A DNA stretch of 64,000 nt from a bacterium (GCA_028819345.1 JAPPLW010000099.1:72503-136502); one strand, 5' to 3'. Positions 54,369 through 63,151 are shown, numbered from the stretch's first letter. Translations and numbers: made by a program. Notes: generated by a model from the letters alone, not told the origin.

Positions 54369-55102
54369 ATCCCCTCTGAGAGGAGGAATGCCACGGTCTG
54401 CTCCAACTCGCGGTACTTGCCTTCCCCGATGTGGTCGAAGCGAACCCGACCTTCCCGGTCCAGCACGTAGGTACGCGGCCAGTAGGCCGTGCCGCCCGCC
54501 TGCCACTCCCAGAAGGTCCTGCGCCTGGTGTCCAGCACCACCGGCCAGGTGACCCCCAGGTCAACCAAGGCCTTCTTGATGTTGTCCACGTCCTCTTCGT
54601 ATTTGAACTCGGGGGAATGGATGCCGACGATCTCCATACCCTGATCGCGGTACCTGCCGTACATCTCCTGGGTGTAGGGGATGCGGTTCTTGCAGTTGTA
54701 GCAGCCGAAGGTCCAGAACTCCACCACTACCACCTTGCCGCGCAACTCCTCGAGTGTCTCGACCTCCGACTGCAACCAGCCGTCGATGTCCACCAGCCGG
54801 GGATGGACCTCTCCCAGCACCTCGGGGGTCGGAAAGGTTGTGGTGGTCGTCGAAGCAACAGTGGTCGTGGTGGTTGTGGGGACCGTGGTCACCGGGGCAG
54901 TAGCCGCGGTGGTGACCGCAGCGGCGTCCGGTTCTTCATCGGCAGCCGTGGTTGAAGCCGAGGAGGTGGTGGTCGTATCCAGCGCCGCCTCCGTCTCCGG
55001 CGCCGCCTCCTCAGGGTCTTGGGAGGTCAACCAGGTCCATCCCAGGGCGATCACCCCTGTGGCGAGGACAGCCAGCAGAACCAGGCGCGAATCGATCTTC
55101 AT
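54365..55102 (-). CDS. Membrane-anchored TlpA/DipZ-type thioredoxin
   Basis: An N-terminal transmembrane anchor (LVLLAVLATGVIALGWTWL) is followed by about 60 residues of Thr/Ala-rich, likely disordered sequence, then an extracytoplasmic thioredoxin domain from about residue 95. The redox pair is Cys134 and Cys137 in WTFGCYNCKN. The cis-Pro is in AYWPRTYV. The motif resembles the DipZ C-terminal domain (FWTYSCINC). It probably reduces or oxidises exported proteins with electrons from CcdA. Confidence 0.85.
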   Translation of the reverse strand: MKIDSRLVLLAVLATGVIALGWTWLTSQDPEEAAPETEAALDTTTTSSASTTAADEEPDAAAVTTAATAPVTTVPTTTTTTVASTTTTTFPTPEVLGEVHPRLVDIDGWLQSEVETLEELRGKVVVVEFWTFGCYNCKNRIPYTQEMYGRYRDQGMEIVGIHSPEFKYEEDVDNIKKALVDLGVTWPVVLDTRRRTFWEWQAGGTAYWPRTYVLDREGRVRFDHIGEGKYRELEQTVAFLLSEGM

Positions 55103-55157
55103 AACCGCAGAAACTAGCGAGCCTTGAGCGCTAACTCTCCTTCGAAGTTGCCGCTGC

Positions 55158-56273
55158 TCACGTATCCACCCCTGCCATGGCCAGTTCCTCCCTCACCTCC
55201 GGGGAGCTCTCCCGAGAAGCGGCGTGCCGGAGGAACATCTCCGCCCGGCGAATGGACAGCCTTACTCCCATGCGATGGACCGCCCACGCTGCATGCAACC
55301 GAAGCATCCAGTCGGGACTCCCCAGATAGCCGGCGACCAGGTCGAGGTGTTCTGCCGTCCCGGTGTTGCCCAGGGCCACCAGGGCGTTGCGGCGCAACAC
55401 CCGGGGACGGCGGGAGGGTAGATAGAAGTGCTCGAACCGGCCGGTCAACTCCCGATCCGGGGTCCGCAGAAGCTTCACCAGGTCAACCGATCCTCGGGGA
55501 GAGACAGACCGATCCAGCAGGCGGGAACCGGGCGGGCAGGCCGTGAGGCACTCGTCACACCCATAGAGGCGGTCTTCCAGAAAGGGGCGCAGATCCCGAG
55601 GTATGACTCCCGGACTCTGGGCCAACGCCGCCAGGCACAACCGGGCGTCCAGCACACCGGGCGCCACGAGGGCCCCGGTTGGACAGGCGGGAAGGCATGC
55701 CACACAACTCCCGCAGTTCCGCTCCATGAGTCCCGAGACCGGCAATCGGGCGTCGGTCACAACCGATCCGATCAGAAACCAGGGTCCCACCCCCGGCGAC
55801 AGAATCATCGTGCTCTTCCCCCACCACCCCACTCCGGCTCTCACGGCCGCCGCGCGGTCCACCAGGCGGGAATCGTCGACCAGAACCTCGGAGCGGAACC
55901 CGGCCTCCCCCAGTTCGACGGACAGTCTCTCCAGGCCGGACCGCAGGGGCTGGTAGGCGTCGGTGACCGCGAAACGGGCTACCCGTCCCCGACCGGCTAG
56001 GGCCGGGCCCGGATCGCCTGCATCAGGAAGGTACGACCGGATCCCCACCACCAGTCGCTCCGCCCAGGGGAAGGTACGGCGGACATCGGTGGAGACATCC
56101 GGATCGGTGAAGGTGAAACCCAGCCGAGCCGACATCCCCGTGGACTTGCGAGAACCGATGGTGAGCCGGGTGGCGGCGAATGGATCGGCGGTACAGACCC
56201 CGACCCTGTCCAGTCCCACCTCCGCGGCCAGGGCGGTCAGTCGGGCGGTCAGACCGGCGAGCTTGCCATCCAC
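55158..56273 (-). CDS. queG: Epoxyqueuosine reductase QueG
   Basis: QueG reduces epoxyqueuosine to queuosine in the tRNA wobble base, using cobalamin and two [4Fe-4S] clusters. The cluster motifs are CGSCVACLPACPTGAL and CDECLTACPPG; the catalytic Asp is in LVDRAAAVRAGVGWWGKST. A HEAT-repeat-like C-terminus (ALVALGNTGTAEHLDLVAGY) matches longer QueG forms. ATG 56273 overlaps the NYN gene by 25 bases. No other queuosine gene is in view; scattered actinobacteria have the pathway. Confidence 0.9.
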   Translation of the reverse strand: MDGKLAGLTARLTALAAEVGLDRVGVCTADPFAATRLTIGSRKSTGMSARLGFTFTDPDVSTDVRRTFPWAERLVVGIRSYLPDAGDPGPALAGRGRVARFAVTDAYQPLRSGLERLSVELGEAGFRSEVLVDDSRLVDRAAAVRAGVGWWGKSTMILSPGVGPWFLIGSVVTDARLPVSGLMERNCGSCVACLPACPTGALVAPGVLDARLCLAALAQSPGVIPRDLRPFLEDRLYGCDECLTACPPGSRLLDRSVSPRGSVDLVKLLRTPDRELTGRFEHFYLPSRRPRVLRRNALVALGNTGTAEHLDLVAGYLGSPDWMLRLHAAWAVHRMGVRLSIRRAEMFLRHAASRESSPEVREELAMAGVDT

Positions 56274-57505
56274 TCCGCCAACGCCTCCGAAGCGAGAATG
56301 ACCGCGCCGTGCGTCCGGCTACGTTCCGCCAGACCGTTGTCGCTGGTGATGACCGCCACCCTCTCCCCCGTCCGCCCGGCGGCTTCCCTGGCGATGGCGT
56401 CATCGGCGTCCTCCACGTAGAAGCCGGTCAGGCGACGGCTTCTGAAGCGATTGTCCCAGTCTGGGTCCAACCCGCTCACATGACGGGAGTCCAGGTAGAA
56501 GAGGACCTGGTGGCGGCCGATCGAGTACTCGGCCAGATTGTCCAGTTTGTTGGTGATGAACTCAATCGTCCGCGGGTCCGGTTTGCCGGGAACGTGCCGG
56601 TGAGAGTTCCAGTAGTGAGCGGCGTTCCACCCATCCACCACCAGGATCAGCCGGGGAGCTTCGTAATAAATCCACTGCATCGCCCCACCCGACTTGGGAT
56701 CCACGCCCGGTGGCAGCTCCAGCAGCCCGGGACGCGTCTCGTCCCGTTCGGGCTGGGAATCCGAGCCCACCTCCCAGAAGCTCACCATCTGATCCAACAT
56801 CCGAGCCGCTTCCAGGGGATCTCGGCTGAATCCGACTTCTCCCCCGGTGCCGGGGCTCGAACGAGCGGGAACAGGTTTCGTCTTCGAACTGTATCGCCTG
56901 CGCAGTTCGTCATACCGGCGGTCGGCCTCGGTCAGTTCGTCCCAGGCTGCGTTAGTCTCCCTCTCCCATCTGGCCGACTCCCTGCTCCCCTCTGAGACCT
57001 TTCTCTCCAGTTGGCAGATTCGCTCCCGGGCGCGCCTCAGGTCCCTTCTCAACTGATCGGTGCGCTGTCGTGTGCCCTTCTCAGCCAGCCGCCGCTGTTC
57101 AGCCAACTGGCTCTTGAGCAACCTCACTTCCGACTGCGCCTCCCCTAGGCTCGCCCTGAGCCCGTCGGCGTCCGATAGGGCCTCTTGCCGCTCTACCTCG
57201 GCCAAATGACCCCGGGCACGGAACTCCCAGCCCTCCGACCTCTCCAGAAACAGCACCGAGGCGGCGGTCCGGGGATCGGTCCTGTTCTCTCTGGCAGCGT
57301 CCCAACCGCTCAGGGTGGCTTGGCGAAAGCCTGCGTCTCTTTCGAGTTCCCGGAAGAGTGCCTGGGCCTCGATGGGCGTAAGCCTCCGCGACGAAGAACT
57401 GCGGGTCCTGCGGAGATTGTGGGGTACCTCATCCGGTCGCATAGCCTTGATCACCCTCCGGGCCTCCTCCAAAGCAAGCCGAAAGTCTTCAGGCCGAAAA
57501 TTCAT
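56249..57505 (-). CDS. NYN-domain (YacP-like) protein with coiled coil
   Basis: This 418-aa protein has three parts. The first ~90 residues are helical and basic (VPHNLRRTRSSSSRR). A long Arg/Glu-rich coiled coil runs from about 100 to 215. The C-terminal NYN/YacP ribonuclease-like domain (about 280-415) has LILVVDGWNAAHYW, TGFYVEDADDAIAREAAG and VITSDNGLAERS, giving the acidic metal-binding residues. RNA cleavage is probable from the domain. It starts at ATG 57505 and overlaps queG, which acts on tRNA; a shared tRNA link is inference. Confidence 0.8.
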   Translation of the reverse strand: MNFRPEDFRLALEEARRVIKAMRPDEVPHNLRRTRSSSSRRLTPIEAQALFRELERDAGFRQATLSGWDAARENRTDPRTAASVLFLERSEGWEFRARGHLAEVERQEALSDADGLRASLGEAQSEVRLLKSQLAEQRRLAEKGTRQRTDQLRRDLRRARERICQLERKVSEGSRESARWERETNAAWDELTEADRRYDELRRRYSSKTKPVPARSSPGTGGEVGFSRDPLEAARMLDQMVSFWEVGSDSQPERDETRPGLLELPPGVDPKSGGAMQWIYYEAPRLILVVDGWNAAHYWNSHRHVPGKPDPRTIEFITNKLDNLAEYSIGRHQVLFYLDSRHVSGLDPDWDNRFRSRRLTGFYVEDADDAIAREAAGRTGERVAVITSDNGLAERSRTHGAVILASEALAEWMASSPV

Positions 57506-57600
57506 GATCTAGGGCTGCCTTCACATCTTTAAAGATACGGCCACGGGCGCCATTTGCACTTCTACAGGCAGCAACGGGACATCAATTCCGCCTATTCGAG

Positions 57601-57629
57601 TTGCAAGGTTGCGAACAAGAGACCATAAT
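57601..57629 (+). promoter_or_regulatory. Promoter of the ilvBNC operon
   Basis: -35 TTGCAA (57601-57606), a 17-base spacer, and -10 CATAAT (57624-57629, five of six consensus). Only nine bases separate the -10 from the leader-peptide ATG at 57639, so transcription would start at or within a few bases of the ATG. The leader transcript would thus be leaderless or nearly so. Confidence 0.6.
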
Positions 57630-57638
57630 GTCCAATCA

Positions 57639-57674
57639 ATGAGAAACATCCACCTGTTGCTGGTACTCGAATAG
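57639..57674 (+). CDS. ilvL: ilvB operon leader peptide MRNIHLLLVLE
   Basis: This is an 11-codon frame, too short for usual gene calling. Six of its 11 residues are Ile, Leu or Val, with Leu-Leu-Leu-Val-Leu in a row, the amino acids made by the pathway it precedes. A hairpin (ACGCG 57678-57682 with CGCGT 57690-57694) and then a terminator hairpin follow at the spacing expected for transcription attenuation. A ribosome stalling at these codons when branched-chain aminoacyl-tRNA is scarce would allow readthrough into ilvB. No ribosome site is present, which fits leaderless translation. Confidence 0.7.
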   Translation: MRNIHLLLVLE

Positions 57675-57702
57675 CGTACGCGCATAAACCGCGTGTGCGC
57701 TG

Positions 57703-57738
57703 AATCCCTCCCCCAAAAGGAGGGATTTCTCTTTGTTA
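57703..57738 (+). terminator. Attenuator terminator before ilvB
   Basis: AATCCCTCC (57703-57711) pairs perfectly with GGAGGGATT (57719-57727) around a seven-base loop, followed by T-rich sequence TTTCTCTTTGTT-like (57726-57736). The nine-pair stem and the T tract make a factor-independent terminator, 22 bases before ilvB ATG. Its position after the leader peptide marks it as an attenuator. Confidence 0.7.
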
Positions 57739-57759
57739 GCCTCACGAAAGCCAACCACC

Positions 57760-59463
57760 ATGACAACAATCACCGGATCGCAATCGGTTATCTCCTCGCT
57801 GGAGCACGAGGGCGTAGATCTGATATTCGGCATTCCGGGTGGGGCAATCCTCCCCGCTTACGACCCTCTTTATTCCAGCCCTATCCGCCACATCCTGGCA
57901 CGCCACGAACAAGGCGCCGGCCATATGGCGGCCGGTTACGCATGGGCCACCGGCCGCGTGGGCGTATGCGTCGCCACATCGGGACCCGGAGCGACCAACT
58001 TGGTGACTCCTCTGGCAGACGCGCTGATGGACTCTGTGCCCATGGTCGCCATCACCGGGCAGGTCCCGACCCACGCAGTCGGGAACGACGCCTTCCAAGA
58101 GGCTTACACGGTGGGGATCACCATGCCTACCACAAAACACAACTACTTCGTCACCGATCCCGATGAAATCCCGACCGTTATCCGCCAAGCCTTTCACCTT
58201 GCCTCCTCCGGTCGGCCGGGGCCGGTGCTGGTGGATCTTCCCAAGGACGTGCTGAATCAGGAGACCGAGTGGTATCCACCCCAAGACCTGGAACTTCCCG
58301 GTTACAAACCCACTTTGGACGGCCATCCGCGGCGGGTGAAGGAGGCAGTCGAGATGCTGGCGGCCAGCCGGCGACCGGTGCTGTACGTGGGGGGAGGCAT
58401 AATCAAGTCAGAGGCTTCCGAGGCATTGACCCGGTTTGCGGAGATCACCAATATTCCGGTGGTGACCACCCTGATGGGAAGGGGCGCCATTCCCGACAGC
58501 CATCCGCTGTGTCTGGGGATGCCGGGGATGCATGGCAATTACACAGCCATCACCTCCATGCAGAAGTGCGACGTCCTGGCCGCTTTCGGGGTCCGCTTCG
58601 ACGACCGGGTGACCGGCGATCCCAATCACTTCGCGGTCGACGCAAAGATAATCCACGCCGATGTCGATCCCGCCGAGATAGGCAAGGTGCGAACCGCGGA
58701 CATCCCGATCGTGGCGGACGCCCGCCGGGTGTTGACGCAGATGATCAAGGCCTGGGGAGACCGTCCCCCGGTCGCCAATCAAGAGTGGTGGGAAACCATA
58801 CGGGAATGGCAGACCAAGTACCCCCTCTCCTACGACCAGCAACCGGATGGCCCGATCAAGCCCCAGTTCGTGATAGATGAGTTGGCCAGGGTTACCGGAG
58901 GGGACGCCATCCTGGTGGCGGGAGTCGGCCAGCACCAGATGTGGGCCTCGCAATTCTGGAATTTCGATCGTCCGCGCCGCTGGATCAACTCCGGGGGCCT
59001 GGGAACCATGGGTTTCGCCGTCCCGGCCGCGATCGGCGCCAAGGCAGGGATGCCGGATGAACTCGTCTACGCGGTGGACGGCGACGGGTGCTTCCAGATG
59101 ACCTTCCAGGAATTGATCGCCGCCGCCGCCCACCAGATCCCCGTCAAGGTGGCGGTGTTCAACAACGGCGCCCACGGGATGGTCAAGCAGTGGCAGAAGC
59201 TCTTCTACGGAGGACGGCTCTCGGCAAGCCTGCTCAATTCCGAGGTAGTGGACTACGTGAAACTGGCTGAGGGAATGGGCTGCATCGGGCTGAGGGCGGA
59301 GGCGCCGGAGGAGGTGGGCCCCACCCTTGAGAAGTCCCTGACCATCGACGACCGCCCGGTGGTGGTGGAAATGGTGGTCGACCCCGACGAGATGGTGTTC
59401 CCAATGGTCCCCGCCGGAGGCTCCAACGACAACGTGATCCTGGGACCGGAGCCGGGGGACTGA
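57760..59463 (+). CDS. ilvB: Acetolactate synthase large subunit
   Basis: This ThDP/FAD enzyme condenses pyruvate with pyruvate or 2-oxobutyrate, the first common step of branched-chain synthesis. It has the activating Glu in LARHEQGAGHMAAGYAWATG, the FAD-domain GMPGMHGNYTAIT, and the ThDP/Mg motif GDGCFQMTFQEL ending NNGAHGMVKQW. It is 567 aa from ATG 57760 (MTTITGSQ); a TTG at 57733 is in frame but would place the ribosome site inside the terminator stem. ilvN starts two bases after the stop. Confidence 0.95.
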   Translation: MTTITGSQSVISSLEHEGVDLIFGIPGGAILPAYDPLYSSPIRHILARHEQGAGHMAAGYAWATGRVGVCVATSGPGATNLVTPLADALMDSVPMVAITGQVPTHAVGNDAFQEAYTVGITMPTTKHNYFVTDPDEIPTVIRQAFHLASSGRPGPVLVDLPKDVLNQETEWYPPQDLELPGYKPTLDGHPRRVKEAVEMLAASRRPVLYVGGGIIKSEASEALTRFAEITNIPVVTTLMGRGAIPDSHPLCLGMPGMHGNYTAITSMQKCDVLAAFGVRFDDRVTGDPNHFAVDAKIIHADVDPAEIGKVRTADIPIVADARRVLTQMIKAWGDRPPVANQEWWETIREWQTKYPLSYDQQPDGPIKPQFVIDELARVTGGDAILVAGVGQHQMWASQFWNFDRPRRWINSGGLGTMGFAVPAAIGAKAGMPDELVYAVDGDGCFQMTFQELIAAAAHQIPVKVAVFNNGAHGMVKQWQKLFYGGRLSASLLNSEVVDYVKLAEGMGCIGLRAEAPEEVGPTLEKSLTIDDRPVVVEMVVDPDEMVFPMVPAGGSNDNVILGPEPGD

Positions 59464-59465
59464 CG

Positions 59466-59990
59466 GTGACGGTACTACCACACCCACCCCGCCATACGTT
59501 GAGCCTGGTTGTGGAGAATCGCCCGGGAGTGCTGGCCAGGGTCTCCTCTTGCCTGGCCCGCCGAGGGTTCAACATCCATTCGCTGGCCGTGGGCCCAACC
59601 ATCGATCCGGGCCTATCCCGCATTACCGTGGTGGTGGAGTCCGAGAAGATCGAACAGGTGAAGAAGCAGCTGCACAAGCTGATCAACGTGATCAGGATCT
59701 TCGAACTCGAGCCCTCCATGGCGGTGGAGCGAGAGACCATGCTGATCCGTGTCGCGGCAATCGGTAACGCTCGTTCCGAGGCAATTGAAGTAGCCAATAT
59801 CTTCAAAGCGACCGTGGTGGACGTGGGATACAACAGCCTTACCTTCGAAGTGACGGGTCGACCTGCGAAGCTCAACGACCTCATCGAGCTTCTGCGGCCG
59901 TTCGGTGTGGTGGAACTGGTCAAGTCGGGGCGGATTGCCATCGGGCGGGCCGCCAAGAGCAAGCCCTCCCGGATGAGGGCGGTGGGATAG
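59466..59990 (+). CDS. ilvN: Acetolactate synthase small regulatory subunit
   Basis: This 174-aa regulatory subunit confers valine feedback. It has an N-terminal ACT domain (HTLSLVVENRPGVLARVSS, RRGFNIHSLAVGPT) and a C-terminal ALS_ss domain (VDVGYNSLTFEVTGRPAKLNDLIELL). GTG 59466 follows ilvB with only two bases between, so expression is coupled. ilvC follows 15 bases after. Confidence 0.94.
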   Translation: MTVLPHPPRHTLSLVVENRPGVLARVSSCLARRGFNIHSLAVGPTIDPGLSRITVVVESEKIEQVKKQLHKLINVIRIFELEPSMAVERETMLIRVAAIGNARSEAIEVANIFKATVVDVGYNSLTFEVTGRPAKLNDLIELLRPFGVVELVKSGRIAIGRAAKSKPSRMRAVG

Positions 59991-60005
59991 GCGGTGAGAG
60001 CTTAA

Positions 60006-61010
60006 GTGGCGGAGATCTTCTATGACAAGGATGCGGATCCCGAGGTAATCAAGGACCGCAAGGTCGCCGTGATCGGCTATGGGAGCCAGGGACACGCTCA
60101 TGCTCTCAACCTGTCCGAGTCCGGGGTGGAAGTGGTGGTGGGCCTGCGACCCGATTCGGCCCGGCGCTCCCAGGTCCTGGACGACGGGCTGGCGGTGATG
60201 GATCCTCCTGACGCCGCCGAGTGGGCCGACGTCGTCACGATGCTGGTCCCGGACCAACTCATGGCGGACTTCTACAACGCCCGGATCGCCGACCGGATGG
60301 AGCCCGGCAACGCCTTGCTGTTCGCCCACGGTTTCAACATCCACTTTGGGGAGATAACGCCCGCCGCCGACCTCGATGTGCTGATGGTCGCGCCCAAGGG
60401 CCCCGGTCATCTGGTGCGGCGCACCTACACGGAGGGGTCCGGGGTTCCCTGCCTGCTTGCCATCCACCAGGACGCCACCGGGTCCGCATTCGAGTTGGGT
60501 ATGTCCTATTCCTGGGGAATAGGCGGGGCCCGGGCCGGCGTGCTGCAGACCACCTTCCGGGAGGAGACCGAGACCGATCTCTTCGGCGAGCAGGTAATCC
60601 TGTGCGGCGGCGTCTCCCAGTTGATCAAGGCCTCCTATGAAACGCTGGTGGAGGCGGGTTACGAGCCCGAGTCCGCCTACTTCGAGACTCTTCACGAGTT
60701 GAAGCTGATCGTGGACCTCCTGTACGAGGGGGGGCTGTCCTGGATGCGCTACTCCGTCTCCGACACCGCCGAGTACGGCGACTACACCCGGGGCGCGCGG
60801 ATCATCACCGATGAGAGCCGCGCCGAGATGAAAAGGGTGCTGGCGGAGATACAGTCCGGCGCCTTTGCCCGCGAGTGGATGGCCCAGGCCCGGGAGGGGG
60901 CTCCCTACCTTTTGGAGCAGCGGGCCGCCAACCGGTCGCATCCCATCGAAGAGGTGGGACGTGAACTTCGTCAAATGATGCCCTTCCTCGACCCCAAGGC
61001 GCCCGAGTGA
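60006..61010 (+). CDS. ilvC: Ketol-acid reductoisomerase
   Basis: This is a class I NADPH-dependent KARI, 334 aa. It has the Rossmann motif [19 protein letters not shown], the loop [11 protein letters not shown] that selects NADPH, and the metal- and substrate-binding [17 protein letters not shown] with [14 protein letters not shown] 60006 has a purine-rich AGGCGGTGAGAG upstream. It carries out the second step of valine/isoleucine synthesis. Confidence 0.95.
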   Translation: MAEIFYDKDADPEVIKDRKVAVIGYGSQGHAHALNLSESGVEVVVGLRPDSARRSQVLDDGLAVMDPPDAAEWADVVTMLVPDQLMADFYNARIADRMEPGNALLFAHGFNIHFGEITPAADLDVLMVAPKGPGHLVRRTYTEGSGVPCLLAIHQDATGSAFELGMSYSWGIGGARAGVLQTTFREETETDLFGEQVILCGGVSQLIKASYETLVEAGYEPESAYFETLHELKLIVDLLYEGGLSWMRYSVSDTAEYGDYTRGARIITDESRAEMKRVLAEIQSGAFAREWMAQAREGAPYLLEQRAANRSHPIEEVGRELRQMMPFLDPKAPE

Positions 61011-61070
61011 ATCGCGCCGGGGTCCTGACAATGGACGGAACGCTGGCCCAGGGTTGTCTGGCGCTGACTC

Positions 61071-61100
61071 GGCCGGGCGGCGGTCTTCGCCGGCCCGGCC
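61071..61100 (+). promoter_or_regulatory. Stable GC hairpin between ilvC and leuA
   Basis: 61071-61082 pairs with 61088-61100 over 12 pairs with a single-base bulge around a five-base loop. It sits inside a 27-codon frame (ATG 61031 to TAG 61114) with six Leu codons, 34 bases before leuA. There is no U-tract after it. It may end or stabilise the ilvC message, or tune leuA; the Leu-rich frame could be chance. Confidence 0.4.
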
Positions 61101-61148
61101 TTCACACCCTCTAGGCCCCAGCCCTCAACCCCACAAACAGGAGCCTCC

Positions 61149-62663
61149 ATGTCAGACAGATTGATCATTTTCGACACGACCTTGCGAGACGGGGAGCAAG
61201 CCCCCGGCATCGCCCTGACGCCGGACGAAAAACTCGTGATCGCCCACCAGTTGGCTCGCCTGCGGGTGGATGTTCTGGAAGCCGGATTCGCAGCCTCCTC
61301 CTCCGGTGATTTCCGAGCGGTCTCACAGATAGCCGCCGAGGTGAAGGGACCGGTGATCGCCAGCCTGGCCCGCGCTCACCCCGACGACATCGACCAGGCT
61401 TGGGATGCGCTGCGCCATGCCGATCGGGCCCGCATCCATGTGTTCATGTCCACATCCCCGATCCACATGGAACGGATGTTGCGCATGACCCCCACGGAGG
61501 TGCTGAAGGCCTCGGTAGAGGGGGTCCGGCGGGCGCGCCGATACACCGACGACGTGGAATTCTCCCCCCAGGACGCCACCCGCTCCGACCATGAGTTCCT
61601 GGTGGATGTGTGCCGGGCGGCCGTGGAGGCCGGCGCCACCACCTTAAATATTCCCGACACGGTGGGATACGCCACCCCAGCCGAGTTCGTGGAGTTGATG
61701 AAGCGTATCTACGCGGAGGTGCGAGGCGACCGGAGCGACGTCACCATCTCGGTTCACTGTCACGACGATCTGGGGCTGGCGGTGGCGAACTCGCTTTCGG
61801 CCATCTCGGCAGGAGCGCGGCAGATCGAAGGAGCGGTGAACGGCATCGGCGAGCGGGCCGGCAACACCTCCATCGAGGAGATCATCATGGCCATCAAGAC
61901 CCGCCAGGACGTCTTCGGCGTGGAGATAGGAGCGGACACCACCCAGATCTTTGACACCTCCCGGCTGGTTTCCCGGCTGACCGGTTACCCGGTGCAGTTC
62001 AACAAGGCAGTGGTGGGCCGCAACGCCTTCGCCCACGAGTCGGGCATCCACCAGCACGGCGTGCTCCGGGACCGGGAGACCTACGAGATTATGAACGCCG
62101 AGTCCATCGGGCAGACAGGCGCCCAGATCATTCTCGGCAAGCACTCCGGCCGGGCGGGCTTTGCCGACGCCCTGGCAAACCTGGACCTCTCCCTGGAAGA
62201 GGACGAGTTCAACCAGGCCTTCGAGAAGTTCAAGGCAATGGCCGACCGGAAGCTGGAGATCGGCGAACGCGAGCTGCGGGCAATCGCGGCCACCGGTTTG
62301 TCTCAATCGTCCGAAGCCGAGGTGAGGATCGCCGGCATCAACGTGTCCGGGGGCCATGACACCACCCCCACTGCCGTGGTCACCCTGGAGAAGGGAGGCG
62401 TCACCTCCGATTACACCGGACATGGGGACGGAATGGTCCACGCCGCATTTTCGGCTATCAAACAATGCTTTGGCATTGAAGCCCGGTTGGTCGACTACCG
62501 GGTTGTGCCCGTCACTTCGGGAGCGGACGCCATGGCCGAGGTGAACGTGGTGGTCAGGGTCGTTGACAACACCTACTCGGGAAAGGCGGTCTCAACCGAC
62601 GTGGTGGAGGGATCAGCCGAGGCGTTCGTGGACGCTCTGAACCGCGCCGTGGGCGCCAAATGA
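61149..62663 (+). CDS. leuA: 2-isopropylmalate synthase
   Basis: This enzyme condenses 2-oxoisovalerate with acetyl-CoA, the first step of leucine synthesis. It has the catalytic-domain signature FDTTLRDGEQAPG, the metal motif SVHCHDDLGLAVANS, and NAFAHESGIHQHGVL. The C-terminal LeuA regulatory domain (from about residue 385) is present. It is 504 aa, the E. coli-type form rather than the longer class II form of mycobacteria. ATG 61149 has AGGAG seven bases upstream. Confidence 0.94.
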   Translation: MSDRLIIFDTTLRDGEQAPGIALTPDEKLVIAHQLARLRVDVLEAGFAASSSGDFRAVSQIAAEVKGPVIASLARAHPDDIDQAWDALRHADRARIHVFMSTSPIHMERMLRMTPTEVLKASVEGVRRARRYTDDVEFSPQDATRSDHEFLVDVCRAAVEAGATTLNIPDTVGYATPAEFVELMKRIYAEVRGDRSDVTISVHCHDDLGLAVANSLSAISAGARQIEGAVNGIGERAGNTSIEEIIMAIKTRQDVFGVEIGADTTQIFDTSRLVSRLTGYPVQFNKAVVGRNAFAHESGIHQHGVLRDRETYEIMNAESIGQTGAQIILGKHSGRAGFADALANLDLSLEEDEFNQAFEKFKAMADRKLEIGERELRAIAATGLSQSSEAEVRIAGINVSGGHDTTPTAVVTLEKGGVTSDYTGHGDGMVHAAFSAIKQCFGIEARLVDYRVVPVTSGADAMAEVNVVVRVVDNTYSGKAVSTDVVEGSAEAFVDALNRAVGAK

Positions 62664-62747
62664 CAACGTAGCGTTCCCACTCCTCTTTCGATGTGGTGAG
62701 AACAGGGAGGGACCTTCGGCCTTTGCCCAACAGTGAGAGGGGAATGC

Positions 62748-63035
62748 ATGGTACCTTGTATTCCCATGCGTCGCAGAGATTCCGGCATAGCAAGAATCCT
62801 CCGGGAAGCCCGCACCGGCCAAGGACTCAGTCAGCGGGAACTGGGCCAGAGATCCGGGCTTACGCAGGCACAAATCTCGCTGATCGAGAATGGAGAGGTC
62901 GACTCGCGGCTTTCCAGCCTGATCGCTGTGGTCGACGTGCTGGGACTCGACCTGACCCTCACCCCCCGACCTCCCTCCTCGGCCCCTCCCCCCACGCAGT
63001 CGGCCCCTCCCCCCACGCAGGAGGATAAGCCTTAG
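62748..63035 (+). CDS. XRE-family helix-turn-helix protein with Pro-rich tail
   Basis: This 95-aa DNA-binding protein has the HTH in residues about 20-65 (REARTGQGLSQRELGQRSG, TQAQISLIENGEVDSRLSS). A tail SAPPPTQSAPPPTQ is encoded by a perfect 21-base tandem repeat. ATG 62748 is chosen because AGGGG lies five bases upstream. It resembles HipB/antitoxin-like regulators in size, but no toxin gene follows. Its place between leuA and leuB suggests it may regulate the pathway; that is inference. Confidence 0.78.
   Translation: MVPCIPMRRRDSGIARILREARTGQGLSQRELGQRSGLTQAQISLIENGEVDSRLSSLIAVVDVLGLDLTLTPRPPSSAPPPTQSAPPPTQEDKP
62979..63020 (+). repeat. Perfect 21-base tandem repeat, two copies
   Basis: Positions 62979-62999 and 63000-63020 are identical, a C-rich unit encoding Ser-Ala-Pro-Pro-Pro-Thr-Gln inside the HTH gene. 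Being a multiple of three, changes in copy number would keep the frame and only vary the tail length. Confidence 0.85.
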
Positions 63036-63112
63036 ACCTGGAGCAAGGCTCCATAGAACAAACCGGCGCTCCGGTATCGGAGGAAGCCAAGCACTTCGAG
63101 TTCACCGACGAA

Positions 63113-63143
63113 TTGACGTGATCCGGCGCCGGTCGATTAATAT
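63113..63143 (+). promoter_or_regulatory. Candidate leaderless promoter of leuB with palindrome in spacer
   Basis: -35 TTGACG (63113-63118) and -10 TAATAT (63138-63143) are separated by 19 bases, longer than ideal. Only eight bases remain before leuB GTG 63152, so the message would be nearly leaderless. The spacer contains the perfect palindrome CCGGCGCCGG (63123-63132), where a bound protein could block or twist the promoter. Confidence 0.35.
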
Positions 63144-63151
63144 GTCTCGCA

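Noticed and set aside
57733-57760. TTG 57733 as the ilvB start
   Set aside because: Its would-be ribosome site (AAAAGGAGGG) is the 3' arm of the terminator stem. ATG 57760 gives the normal N-terminus.
57521-57769. An 82-codon minus-strand frame in the ilvB upstream region
   Set aside because: It overlaps the promoter, leader peptide and attenuator, has no ribosome site and no recognisable domain.
63036-63151. A remnant gene between the HTH protein and leuB (frame reading DLEQGSIEQ to EFTDELT)
   Set aside because: It is only about 29 codons with no start codon and a stop just upstream; too little to call a pseudogene.
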